Part shown: positions 29,924 through 38,589 of the stretch, in pieces | Layout: the number at the start of each line of letters is the position of its first letter | How positions within the stretch are numbered: position 1 is the first letter of the stretch | Origin: an uncultured Gammaproteobacteria bacterium | GTDB lineage: Bacteria > Pseudomonadota > Gammaproteobacteria > Pseudomonadales > Pseudohongiellaceae | Direction: 5' to 3' | Assembly (NCBI GenBank): GCA_913060495.1 | Contig: CAJXRP010000002.1 | Coordinates: 62,001-126,000 of the forward strand | Length of the DNA stretch: 64,000 nt | Made by a program: the position numbers and the translations under genes | The notes under the pieces: model-generated | What the model saw: the letters and a program-made list of their open reading frames with translations, nothing else | What the model was told of the DNA's origin: nothing | Databases searched by the model: none

Positions 29924-30109
29924 TTATTTCTTAGATTTGCGGCGCTTCTTTTTAGTGCCTGAGTTGGCACTAGGGCTCTTACTGTCCGCCTTCTCGGTCT
30001 CGCTACGAGCAAGCCGGAAGGCCTGACGCATTGCGTCGAGTTTCGCCTCCTTGCGTTTGTGTAGCTGGCTCTCCTTGCCTGCTTGAAAATCGACTACTTT
30101 ACCATTCAT
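29924..30109 (-). CDS. Small basic protein of unknown function
   Basis: A 61-residue, lysine-rich product beginning MNGKVVDFQAGKESQLHKRK and ending in a KKKRRKSKK tail. I do not recognise a named family. It follows the coiled-coil lipoprotein gene by 24 bases on the same strand, and the start resembles other small VVDF-type proteins of pseudomonad relatives. The ribosome binding site is poor, so the call is tentative; the tail suggests nucleic-acid or ribosome contact. Confidence 0.5.
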   Translation of the reverse strand: MNGKVVDFQAGKESQLHKRKEAKLDAMRQAFRLARSETEKADSKSPSANSGTKKKRRKSKK

Positions 30110-30133
30110 ATCGAAATGCTAGCCCAAAGCTGC

Positions 30134-30787
30134 CTAGAGGGAATTTGCCTGACGAACTAATTCATTCTTACGAGACTCCAGCTCCGCTATCAACTCCTTC
30201 GCCAGAGGCTCCACTGTATTGCCCTGTTCATCAGTTTCTTCGTACTTAACCTGTTCTTCAGCCAATGTTGTCAAAAGCTCTTCAGCGGTCTCGATAGCTC
30301 GCGTCAACGTAGTAACTTTCGATTCTTCTTCGCCTACTTCTGTCTCGATGGCGGCAATCTGCTGTTCCAGAGCCGTTATTCTATCTAGCCTATCCTGTCT
30401 CTCAGCCTCAGCTGCCGCTATCGCAGCACGGCGCTCACGCTCCGCTTGCTCTGCCGCTTCCCGCTCTTCGCGCTCCGCATCCGCTCGGGCTCTGGCCTCT
30501 GCAAGCTGTCGATTTCTGGTTTCTTGAACTCTAGCTCGCTCCGCAGCTTCTCGATCTCGTTGTCGCTGAAGCTCTGCAGCACGGGCACGCTCTTGATCCG
30601 CTACAACTTGCGCCGCCGCCTGCTCCATCGCCACCCGCTCAGCTTCAATGGCAGCAATCTCTGCATCTCTCGTGGCCTGAGACACACAAGACGCCAATAT
30701 CAGCAGCATTAAAGTGGCAACAACTGCTCGAATTTTAGTCGCACTCGGGAATGGGCGTGCAGCAAGCTTCTGTAAACGGTTTTTCAT
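30134..30787 (-). CDS. Coiled-coil lipoprotein
   Basis: A 217-residue product with a signal sequence ending in the lipobox LASC (about Cys-34), then an almost continuous Ala/Glu/Arg-rich coiled coil (about 40-200) full of heptads such as AEAERQDRLDRITALEQQI. The start is well supported by AAGGAG seven bases before the ATG. It is probably a periplasmic, lipid-anchored rod. No specific family is recognised; a role in envelope spacing or peptidoglycan contact is only a guess. Confidence 0.72.
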   Translation of the reverse strand: MKNRLQKLAARPFPSATKIRAVVATLMLLILASCVSQATRDAEIAAIEAERVAMEQAAAQVVADQERARAAELQRQRDREAAERARVQETRNRQLAEARARADAEREEREAAEQAERERRAAIAAAEAERQDRLDRITALEQQIAAIETEVGEEESKVTTLTRAIETAEELLTTLAEEQVKYEETDEQGNTVEPLAKELIAELESRKNELVRQANSL

Positions 30788-31030
30788 GACAATCTCCTTC
30801 AGACTGAGTGCCTAGCATTGAGCGCACTCTCATCAATCAAGGGATACTAACTCCAAGCCCTTGATTAATAAATTATTTTCTATATAAATCGTAGATTCTG
30901 TCGACTTTGTCATACTTTATAGCGATAAACACGCTGTTTGTCAGTAAAATCGAGGTCTACGACTATTATCGGCAGGATCTGGATACTTTTCATCTCGGCA
31001 GCTTAATCTAGCGAGCAATACGAATTCATC

Positions 31031-32389
31031 ATGAGCAAGCAAGTCACATTGGACGCTAGACCCGGGACACGCCCGAGGCTCACTATACTCCTGCTGCGAA
31101 CCCTTGTGGTGCTGCTCCTCAGTGCGCCCGTAATAGTGCTGCTACTTTCTATAGAAACCTCTCCCAGCTTAGTAGTTGAACAACAGCTTAGTGCTATGGA
31201 GCTTTCCCGGATTGAAACCTTGCTACTGGAAAGCACCCCTCAGTCTCCTGGCCTTGCGAGCCGGCATGAGTTACAGCTTAACTCTGAGCAGCTGAACCTG
31301 CTGCTGCGCTATGCTATTAACATTATGAATCTCTCTTCCGACTGGGCAGCGCAAACCCAGCTATCCCAACACAATCTCAATGCACAATTAAGTGTCCGAC
31401 TCAGCGCAGGCCTACTGCCCATGTACTTGAACGTAGAGGCCGGCTTCATCGAGGATGATAATCTACTAACGCTGGATGCATTGCGTATAGGCAAGATTGA
31501 CGTGCCCAATAGATTTCTGCAATTCACCCTGCAACGACTGCGAGATGACCTCGCAACTGGAAACGTCGTTTATCAGGATTTCAGCGAGTTGATCAACAAT
31601 GTCGAAAGTGTCGAGCTCGAGCCAAACCAAATGACCGTCTCCATGCAATGGGATCCGAATCTTATTAGCAGCATCGGTAACCAGGCGCAGCAGCTTTTTA
31701 TATCCGATCAGGATCAACAACGCATAATCGACTACTACGCGATCATCACCAACATTGCCGCGGCCGTGCCCATCGATATTCGTGCCGTATCGATCAACGC
31801 ATTTCTATCACCAATGTTTGCTGCGGCACAGGAGAAGACTCTAGCGGGCAGTGATCCAATTGCGGAGAATCGAACTGCCTTTCAAACTCTAGCCATTTAC
31901 CTAAATGAAGAATCAATCGCACAAATCATCGGAGAGGAAGCGGCAGCGCAGATCGAGCCAGCCCCCTTTATAGAGGCCAGGTTGCAGAGGCGCCAGGATC
32001 TAGCGCAGCATCTCGTTTCAATAGCCGCAATATCTGCCTCGGCTGGCGCGGATCTCGCACAAATGCTATCCACAACAAAGGAAGCTTATGATGCCCGCTA
32101 TCGCTCCGGATTCAGTTTTTCTGATCTTACTGCCAATAGCGTAGGCGTCACCATCGCGCAACTTGCAACCAACAACCCTGAAACAGCAAAAATCATGCAG
32201 GGCAGACTCGCAAATCTACAGAATGAGTCTGACTATATGCCTGAGGTAGGCAGCAATCGAGATGGCTTATCTGAAACTGACTTCAGCGCCTTGTACACCG
32301 ATAGAAACAGCCCGCAATATCAGGAGCGGCTTGCTGAAATTCAGACTCTCATCGATAGCCGACCACTTTTTTCTGGATTGCTGCAATAG
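31031..32389 (+). CDS. Membrane-anchored protein of unknown function
   Basis: I do not recognise this 452-residue protein. It has one N-terminal transmembrane helix (about 18-42, LLRTLVVLLLSAPVIVLLLS), then a large soluble domain predicted to lie outside the cytoplasm. A first part (about 70-215) resembles a lipid-binding-like beta domain (ELQLNSEQLNLLLRYAIN, LNVEAGFIEDDNLLTLDALRIG), and the helical C-terminal half (about 230-450) is rich in Ala and Gln. The leader of 243 bases separates it from the divergent lipoprotein gene. A long undisturbed frame with native codon use supports a real gene. Confidence 0.75.
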   Translation: MSKQVTLDARPGTRPRLTILLLRTLVVLLLSAPVIVLLLSIETSPSLVVEQQLSAMELSRIETLLLESTPQSPGLASRHELQLNSEQLNLLLRYAINIMNLSSDWAAQTQLSQHNLNAQLSVRLSAGLLPMYLNVEAGFIEDDNLLTLDALRIGKIDVPNRFLQFTLQRLRDDLATGNVVYQDFSELINNVESVELEPNQMTVSMQWDPNLISSIGNQAQQLFISDQDQQRIIDYYAIITNIAAAVPIDIRAVSINAFLSPMFAAAQEKTLAGSDPIAENRTAFQTLAIYLNEESIAQIIGEEAAAQIEPAPFIEARLQRRQDLAQHLVSIAAISASAGADLAQMLSTTKEAYDARYRSGFSFSDLTANSVGVTIAQLATNNPETAKIMQGRLANLQNESDYMPEVGSNRDGLSETDFSALYTDRNSPQYQERLAEIQTLIDSRPLFSGLLQ

Positions 32390-32431
32390 AACACTTCTGT
32401 AATTAGTTAACTCTCAAAGGCAATTATCCTG

Positions 32432-32791
32432 TTGAACCAGCTCACGCCTAAGCAAATAGAAGAACTGCACTCGCTGCTGCTCTCCCAGAAAACACAACTG
32501 GAACAGCAGCTACTTGATGCCGAGTCGGCGATCGGTGTTGTGACCTTGGATCAAAGCGCTGTAGGCCGTGTATCTCGCATGGATGCCATGCAGCAACAAA
32601 GCATGGCGGTATCGACTCGCGCGAAAGCAGAGGCTAGTCTGAGAAAAATCCTCAAAGCTCTAAAACGAATGGAGGTAGAGGATTTCGGTTACTGCGACCA
32701 GTGCGATGAGCCAATCCAGTTCAAGCGACTAAAAGTTCAGCCCCACGCTAGTCATTGCCTGAAGTGCCAAGATCAACTAGATCAGGCCTGA
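32432..32791 (+). CDS. TraR/DksA-family zinc-finger protein
   Basis: A short DksA-like protein (119 residues). An N-terminal helix region and LDQSAVGRVSRMDAMQQQSMA are followed by a C4 zinc finger YCDQCDEPI ... HCLKC. DksA relatives insert a coiled coil into the RNA polymerase secondary channel, but this one lacks the length and acidic tip of full DksA, so it may be a modulator or of a different function. The start codon is TTG. The true dksA is at 36828. Confidence 0.85.
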   Translation: MNQLTPKQIEELHSLLLSQKTQLEQQLLDAESAIGVVTLDQSAVGRVSRMDAMQQQSMAVSTRAKAEASLRKILKALKRMEVEDFGYCDQCDEPIQFKRLKVQPHASHCLKCQDQLDQA

Positions 32792-32887
32792 ACGAGGCGT
32801 TATCATTGCCCGTAGCTTCCAAATTCCAGAATGCTGGTGTATAACACCGCCAACATTTTCTCCCTTGAACTAAGCTGAGCCGCCATC

Positions 32888-34117
32888 ATGACGAAAAAAG
32901 GCTTTAACACTACAAATCTGCATTCCGACCGCAGAGACCAACCGGAACACGGCGTATTGCACAAGGCCATCCATCCGTCGGTCGCCTATGGCTATGAAGA
33001 TGCCAGAGAATTGGCTGAAGTTTTTCAAGGGAAGCGGGCGGGCTATAACTATGGCCGGCAGCTAAACCCAACCGTTACTGCTCTGCAGAATAGAATTACG
33101 GCAATGGAAGGTGGTATCGCAACCGCTGTCTTTGCGACTGGCATGGCGGCTATCGCATCTACAATGTTATCGCTGCTCAGGCAGGGAGATCATATCGTCT
33201 CCAGCGCATTCCTATTCGGCAATACCAACAGCCTGTTTGGTACATTCCAAAATCTAGGCATCGAGGTAACGTTTGTCGACGCAACTGACGTGAACGAAGT
33301 TAAAGCTGCGATTAAAGAAAATACCCGACTGGTGTTTGCCGAAACTATTGCTAATCCAGTCACACAGATTGCAGACCTAGCCGGAATTGGCTCGCTCTGC
33401 AAAAGCCAGAACCTAATTTTCTGTGTCGACAACACGATGACCTCACCGCACTTGTTCCAGCCAAAATCAGTTGGTGCAAGTTTCAGCGTTAATTCCCTGA
33501 CAAAATTCATAGGTGGCCATGGCAACGCGCTGGGCGGCGCTATCACCGATACTGGTCTCTACGACTGGACCCGCTTTGCGAACATCTATGACAATTACAA
33601 AAGCCAAGACACACAGTTGTGGGGCATCACACAGGTTAAAAAGAAGGGTCTGCGTGACATCGGCGCCTCTCTCGGACCGGAAGCCGCCCATCATCTGGCG
33701 GTAGGTTCTGAGACCCTGAGCCTGCGCATGGATAAAGCCTGCAGCAACGCTCAGGCGGTTGCCGATTTCTGCGCGAAACACCCTAAGGTGAAGCAAGTCT
33801 ACTACCCTGGACTACCCACACATCCGCAGCATGCCCGAGCAAAAGAACTGTTTGATGGCTTCGGCTCTATTATGAGCATCGACCTCGTCGATGGTGTCGA
33901 CTGCTTCGATGTCTTGAATGCGATGGACAATATAGTCTCATCCAGCAACCTAGGGGATACCCGCTCTCTAGCTATCCCTGTTGCTCATACTATCTATTAT
34001 GAGATGGGAGCCGAGCGCCGCGCCTCTATGGGTATAGCTGACTCGATGATTCGCTTTTCAATCGGTATAGAGGAAATAGAGGATCTGTTGGCAGATTTCG
34101 AGAAAGCCCTCGCCTAA
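32888..34117 (+). CDS. Cys/Met-metabolism PLP-dependent enzyme (cystathionine gamma-synthase family)
   Basis: A fold-type I PLP enzyme of trans-sulfuration or methionine metabolism. The 409-residue protein has YNYGRQLNPTVTALQNRI (about 58), ATGMAAIASTMLSLL, and the PLP lysine in SVNSLTKFIGGHGNALGG (about 204-221). Which reaction it performs (gamma-synthase, gamma-lyase or sulfhydrylase) cannot be decided from the sequence. A Rieske-type gene follows after 21 bases and is likely cotranscribed. Confidence 0.88.
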   Translation: MTKKGFNTTNLHSDRRDQPEHGVLHKAIHPSVAYGYEDARELAEVFQGKRAGYNYGRQLNPTVTALQNRITAMEGGIATAVFATGMAAIASTMLSLLRQGDHIVSSAFLFGNTNSLFGTFQNLGIEVTFVDATDVNEVKAAIKENTRLVFAETIANPVTQIADLAGIGSLCKSQNLIFCVDNTMTSPHLFQPKSVGASFSVNSLTKFIGGHGNALGGAITDTGLYDWTRFANIYDNYKSQDTQLWGITQVKKKGLRDIGASLGPEAAHHLAVGSETLSLRMDKACSNAQAVADFCAKHPKVKQVYYPGLPTHPQHARAKELFDGFGSIMSIDLVDGVDCFDVLNAMDNIVSSSNLGDTRSLAIPVAHTIYYEMGAERRASMGIADSMIRFSIGIEEIEDLLADFEKALA

Positions 34118-34138
34118 CTAGCAAGTAATGGAAGATTC

Positions 34139-34486
34139 ATGATTAGTCTTATTAATGCAGACGAAATAGAAGAAGGCACTTCAAAGGGAATTGAGCTTAA
34201 CAATCTCTATATGTTTGCTGTTAAGAAAGATGCTGAAGTATTTTTGTACTGGAATCGTTGCCCCCACCTAGGCACTCCCCTTGAGTGGGAAGAAGACCGT
34301 TTCCTAGACCCCGATGGCGCACTGATCATCTGCTCCACCCACGGAGCACTTTTTGAAATAGAGGGTGGCCGCTGCCTTGCAGGACCCTGCAAGGGCAAAC
34401 ACTTACAGGCTATACCGTTTATCTTAGACAACGGTATGATCATGGTCGAGGACTCGGCACTACGCGTTTCGACCCCTCTGCAATAG
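34139..34486 (+). CDS. Rieske [2Fe-2S] domain protein
   Basis: A stand-alone Rieske ferredoxin-like protein of 115 residues. The two cluster motifs are visible: CPHLGTPL (Cys-X-His, about residues 41-48) and CSTHGALFE (Cys-X2-His, about 61-69). It probably carries electrons for an oxygenase or reductase not seen nearby. Its coupling with the PLP enzyme upstream is positional only. Confidence 0.88.
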   Translation: MISLINADEIEEGTSKGIELNNLYMFAVKKDAEVFLYWNRCPHLGTPLEWEEDRFLDPDGALIICSTHGALFEIEGGRCLAGPCKGKHLQAIPFILDNGMIMVEDSALRVSTPLQ

Positions 34487-34521
34487 AACCTCGCTACTGT
34501 CTTTTGGTTTTACATACAGTC

Positions 34522-35247
34522 CTAATCTAAAAGCACCTGCACTTTTTCCCGCAGTGTGACTTGCGATTCTTGCAGATCGAAGTGCACTCTATAGGCGAGC
34601 ACCTCAACACCCTTCGATGCTACCTCTCTAAGCAAGCGACCATACTCCGGATCTATATTGTCTGCCGGCTTGATACGCTGTATACCACTGTGCTGCACGC
34701 AGAACAGCAACACTGCTCGATGACCTAAGGTATGCATATGTAACAGCTCCTGCAGATGCTTCTGCCCTCGAGTCGTTACAGCATCTGGAAAGCTCCCCAG
34801 CCCCTCCCCTAGACCGAGGCTTACATTCTTAACTTCGACATAGCATAGCGCATCCGGGTCATTCATCTTGCCACCTAGAAGCAAATCAATGCGACTCTTC
34901 TGCTCTCCATAGGCCACTTCTGTCCTTATAGAATCGTATCCCTTTAGCTCATCAATTCGATCCAGCTCAACAGCTTCATGAACTAGCTTGTTCGCCAATC
35001 CAGTATTGATACCAACAATATGCTCGTTATCAACCTCTACAAGCTCCCAAGTACAGGCATACTTCCTGTTTGGATTTTCTGAGTCGGAATACCAGATTCT
35101 ACTACCGGGCTGCTGGCAATTTTTCATAGAACCTGTGTTAGGGCAATGAATCGTTATCGACTCACCTCCCTCGGCTGTAATGTCAGCTAAAAACCTCTTG
35201 TAGCGTTTAATCAATGTGCCTGACTGTAACTTCTTTTGCAGCTGCAT
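34522..35247 (-). CDS. sfsA: DNA/RNA nuclease SfsA family protein
   Basis: SfsA (sugar fermentation stimulation protein) is a DNA-binding, nuclease-fold protein. The 241-residue product has the family start [28 protein letters not shown], and the nuclease-like SRIDLLLGG ... [11 protein letters not shown]. Length (about 235-245) fits. It is leftward with the aminotransferase upstream, 55 bases away; in pseudomonads sfsA and this aminotransferase also neighbour dksA. Confidence 0.93.
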   Translation of the reverse strand: MQLQKKLQSGTLIKRYKRFLADITAEGGESITIHCPNTGSMKNCQQPGSRIWYSDSENPNRKYACTWELVEVDNEHIVGINTGLANKLVHEAVELDRIDELKGYDSIRTEVAYGEQKSRIDLLLGGKMNDPDALCYVEVKNVSLGLGEGLGSFPDAVTTRGQKHLQELLHMHTLGHRAVLLFCVQHSGIQRIKPADNIDPEYGRLLREVASKGVEVLAYRVHFDLQESQVTLREKVQVLLD

Positions 35248-35302
35248 TAGAGAGAGCTCCGTGATTCAATCAGTGCTTTAGGTTGAACTACTAAATAAAG
35301 GT

Positions 35303-36472
35303 TTAGAGTAAAGCCTTCTGAAGTCGCTCCACACCTAACTCCAAACTGTCCATGTCTGTCGTAAAGGCAAAACGCACGTGACTCTTACTTTCAAAATCAC
35401 CAAAATCTGTACCCGGAGTCAGTGCGACCCCATGATCTTCTAACATGTCACGGCAAAACTTTTCACAGTCATCGGAAAACTTTGAAATATTGGCATAGAT
35501 ATAAAATGCTCCCTGAATATTGTCCGAGAGTGAAAAACCCATACTCTTAAGCGCTCTCGCCAAGTAGTCTCTTCTGAGACGAAATGCCTCCCTGCGCTCC
35601 TCGAAGATAAGTTTGGCTGCGGGGGTAAACGCCGCCAATGCCGCGTATTGCGAAATAGAAGAGGCCGATATATACATATTCTGAGCGAGTATTGTTGCCA
35701 TTTCGACATGCTCTTCGGGCACAACAATCCAGCCCAAGCGCCAACCCGTCATGCCAAAATATTTAGAGAAACTATTGACCACAAAAGCCGACTGATCCAG
35801 CTCCAAAACGCTAGGCAGATCATCAACGTAGTGCAGGCCATGATAGATCTCATCAACCAACAGGTGTTTCCGTTTCGATGCGGCCCAATCACAAGCCGCC
35901 TTCAACTTCGATCGTTCCAATATTGTGCCGGTAGGATTGTTGGGAGATGCCAGCCAGAGACCACTGGTATTGGCCGTGCAATATTGATCCAACTGATCTA
36001 CCGTAGGCTGAAAATTCTGCTCGATCCCCACCGGAATTAGCTGCGGCTGCGCTGACATCATATGGATAAAGTTACGCACGCAGGGGTAGGCAGGATCACT
36101 GAGCAGGACACCATCGCCAGAACGCACCAATAGGTTCGCTAAAAGACTGAGACCGCCACTTGCACCCGGCGTGATCAATATGCGGTTCGCGCCAACCTCA
36201 ACGTCGTAGTTTTCTCGATAGTACGCAGACAGGCATTCTCTTAACTCACCCAGCCCCGATGCGGCCGTGTATTTAGTCAGCCCGTCATCAAGAGCTCTCT
36301 TTCCTGCATCTATAATTGGCTGCGCTGATGAAAAATCGGGTTCACCAACTTCCATATGCACGATTCGACGACCCTGCGATTCTAGCTGCTGCGCTCTGGC
36401 CATAACCGTCATCACACGAAAAGGATTCACCTTTGCTAGTGGATCTTGGTCCGCCATTCGATAATTGGACAT
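35303..36472 (-). CDS. Class I/II PLP-dependent aminotransferase
   Basis: An aspartate-aminotransferase-fold enzyme of 389 residues. The PLP lysine lies in VVNSFSKYFGMTGWRLGW (about 230), with SPNNPTGTI (about 177), DEIYHGLHY and the substrate Arg region VRFAFTT near the C-terminus. The amino donor is unknown; alanine or aromatic aminotransferases are possible. It is divergent from dksA and likely shares an operon with sfsA. Confidence 0.9.
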   Translation of the reverse strand: MSNYRMADQDPLAKVNPFRVMTVMARAQQLESQGRRIVHMEVGEPDFSSAQPIIDAGKRALDDGLTKYTAASGLGELRECLSAYYRENYDVEVGANRILITPGASGGLSLLANLLVRSGDGVLLSDPAYPCVRNFIHMMSAQPQLIPVGIEQNFQPTVDQLDQYCTANTSGLWLASPNNPTGTILERSKLKAACDWAASKRKHLLVDEIYHGLHYVDDLPSVLELDQSAFVVNSFSKYFGMTGWRLGWIVVPEEHVEMATILAQNMYISASSISQYAALAAFTPAAKLIFEERREAFRLRRDYLARALKSMGFSLSDNIQGAFYIYANISKFSDDCEKFCRDMLEDHGVALTPGTDFGDFESKSHVRFAFTTDMDSLELGVERLQKALL

Positions 36473-36827
36473 AGTAGGGTTCCTGCAGGGGCATAGAGCT
36501 ATAGGAGCGGGCCATTATAGTAGATCGAATTTGCAGACAGCTAGGTATATATAGTCTTAAGAGCGGTTAGAGGTCCTATCGAACTAACTGCTGATTTTTA
36601 TAGCATCCCCCCTAAGAATCTGGTAGCTTACCGAGCTTTCTGAAAATTGCACATTTCCAACGCGAACAACACGCATTGAAAGCATGCAAAATTCCATCAT
36701 CAAACTCTATCTATACCTGCTCCACAGAGTTTGTTTTATAAATGAAAAATCCTCATTTATGCGTCAGCTTGCCTAAAGGCTTGCACTATAATTCGCTAAA
36801 TAGGGATACACAGAGGCATTAGCGATC
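36473..36827. promoter_or_regulatory. dksA upstream region with promoter and palindrome
   Basis: This 355-base divergent gap holds a consensus TATAAT at 36787-36792, 36 bases before the dksA ATG, with no clear -35. A perfect palindrome ATAAATGA/TCATTTAT with a 7-base centre lies at 36738-36760, just upstream of the -10, and looks like a regulator site or mRNA hairpin. No reading frame is seen in the gap. Confidence 0.45.
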
Positions 36828-37271
36828 ATGGCTAACTCTCAGGGCTTAGAATCACAACCGGTTCTAAAGAACTTCGTTCCGTACAAGCCGAAGAAAAACG
36901 AAGTGTACATGAACGAAAAACAGCGCGAGCACTTCAAGGCGATCCTGCTAGACTGGCGTGAGCAATTGATGCAGGAAGTCGATCGCACGGTGCATCATAT
37001 GCAAGACGATGCCGCGAACTACCCAGATCCTGCTGACCGCGCAACCCAGGAAGAAGAATTTAGCCTCGAGTTACGCACACGTGACCGCGAGCGCAAGCTA
37101 ATTAAGAAAATCGATAGCACCATCGAACTCATCGCTCAGGATGATTACGGCTATTGTGAGTCCTGCGGAATCGAGATCGGCATCCGTCGGCTAGAAGCAC
37201 GGCCCACTGCAAACAAGTGCATCGATTGTAAAACTCTAGACGAGATCAAGGAAAAGCAACTCGGTAGCTAA
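36828..37271 (+). CDS. dksA: RNA polymerase-binding transcription factor DksA
   Basis: DksA enters the RNA polymerase secondary channel and acts with ppGpp in the stringent response. The 147-residue protein has the coiled coil with the acidic tip ([23 protein letters not shown], about 63-85, two Asp at the tip) and a C4 zinc finger YCESCGIEI ... KCIDCKT. It starts the conserved dksA-gluQ-cbrX-cbrA-cbrB order known from Pseudomonas. Confidence 0.97.
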   Translation: MANSQGLESQPVLKNFVPYKPKKNEVYMNEKQREHFKAILLDWREQLMQEVDRTVHHMQDDAANYPDPADRATQEEEFSLELRTRDRERKLIKKIDSTIELIAQDDYGYCESCGIEIGIRRLEARPTANKCIDCKTLDEIKEKQLGS

Positions 37272-37403
37272 ACTGCTGCTTTGTAGCCCCGTGCGCTGCC
37301 CTAGAAACAGCGCATTGGGTGATCTCGCCATCGAACCACCTCAAAACCCAGCATTCCTAATTGAGAGAGAAATACGGACCCAATCCGTACTAAACTACTC
37401 AAT

Positions 37404-38318
37404 ATGCAAAAATCAGCATCTTCTCAAATAGATACAAGCACCATATCAAGCTACGTTGGTCGCTTTGCACCCTCACCTACAGGTCCGTTGCACTTCGGCT
37501 CACTGCTTGCCGCATTGGCGAGCTTCCTAGATGCCCGCGCAAATCAAGGTAGATGGTTAATGCGCGTAGAAGACTTAGACCCACCTAGGGAGCCCGCTGG
37601 CAGCGCCGAGCTTATCCTGCAACAGCTGCAAGATCTTGGCATGGATTGGGACGGTGAAGTCCTCTATCAAAGCTCCCGTTTAAATGCCTATGAAGAGGTT
37701 CTAAACACGCTTAAAGACAAGCGCCTCTGCTATCCCTGCGATTGTACTCGACCAAAGATTAAAGAAATGGGTCTGGTCTACAACGGCTCCTGTCGTGAAC
37801 GCGACACGCCGCCAGAGAAGCCCTTTGCACTGCGCCTGAAAACTGAAGCACTAGAAATAGGCTTCAACGATGCGATTCAGGGAAACTTCGCTCAGCAACT
37901 CGAAGCCGAGGTGGGCGATTTCGTGATTCGTCGCAAGGACGAGCTATTTGCCTACCAGCTAGCTGTCGTAGTTGACGATGAATTTCAGAAAATCACTCAT
38001 GTCGTTAGGGGCTGGGATCTACTCGATTCAACACCGCGACAAATCTATTTACAAAGAGTGCTCAACTACCGCGAGATGAGCTACGCTCACATCCCGATCA
38101 TTGTGGATGAGCAAGGCCAGAAACTCAGTAAGCAGGCATTTGCTCCATCGATTGAAACTGATAGAGCATCAGACGCAATATACAAGGCGCTAACCTTTCT
38201 CGGACAAGCACCACCAGCGGAAATAGAAAAAGAGCGCCCGGATACACAACTGCAGTGGGCTATAGCGAGCTGGGACATTCAAGCCGTAGCAAAAGTCGGC
38301 AGCCTGCCTCTAAAATAG
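37404..38318 (+). CDS. gluQ: Glutamyl-Q tRNA(Asp) synthetase
   Basis: GluQ-RS (YadB) attaches glutamate to the queuosine of tRNA-Asp. The 304-residue protein looks like a glutamyl-tRNA synthetase catalytic core without an anticodon-binding domain: GRFAPSPTGPLHFGSLLAALAS (in two parts, about 18-39), a zinc site CYPCDC ... CRE, and the KLSKQ signature (about 233). It follows dksA as in pseudomonads and enterics. Confidence 0.95.
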   Translation: MQKSASSQIDTSTISSYVGRFAPSPTGPLHFGSLLAALASFLDARANQGRWLMRVEDLDPPREPAGSAELILQQLQDLGMDWDGEVLYQSSRLNAYEEVLNTLKDKRLCYPCDCTRPKIKEMGLVYNGSCRERDTPPEKPFALRLKTEALEIGFNDAIQGNFAQQLEAEVGDFVIRRKDELFAYQLAVVVDDEFQKITHVVRGWDLLDSTPRQIYLQRVLNYREMSYAHIPIIVDEQGQKLSKQAFAPSIETDRASDAIYKALTFLGQAPPAEIEKERPDTQLQWAIASWDIQAVAKVGSLPLK

Positions 38319-38412
38319 CCAGACTTTTCCATGCGGCTGATAGCGTAGCCATAGACTTGGCTAGACGCTCCTTATAATATCCAGCAAGCGTTATTACTCC
38401 GAAGGAACCCTT

Positions 38413-38589
38413 GTGTACATACCCCGATCAATCTTGGTCCTCCTGCTTATCATCTATCTGATTTTTTTGCTTAGCGTGGACTGGATCAACCAAAGCGCCG
38501 GCGCCTGGTATCGCCCTTTTTTCGTGGGCTTCATAGTCATTCTCGTCGCGAGCTGGGCTCATCGAGAACAGGATTCCGATGAATTTTGA
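38413..38589 (+). CDS. cbrX: Small membrane protein CbrX
   Basis: A 58-residue frame with GTG start (38413-38415) preceded by GAAGGA at a proper distance. The product is VYIPRSILVLLLIIYLIFLL followed by SVDWINQSAGAWYRPFF and a second hydrophobic stretch, ending REQDSDEF. Two membrane helices are predicted. The stop codon lies 8 bases inside cbrA, so the frames overlap by 11 bases. Pseudomonas has a similarly small, translationally coupled gene, cbrX, at this place. Homology rests on position, size and topology. Confidence 0.78.
   Translation: MYIPRSILVLLLIIYLIFLLSVDWINQSAGAWYRPFFVGFIVILVASWAHREQDSDEF

Noticed and set aside
29818..30012. 64-codon leftward frame overlapping the small basic protein gene
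   Set aside because: It overlaps the better-placed 61-codon frame in another phase and has no family resemblance or ribosome binding site.
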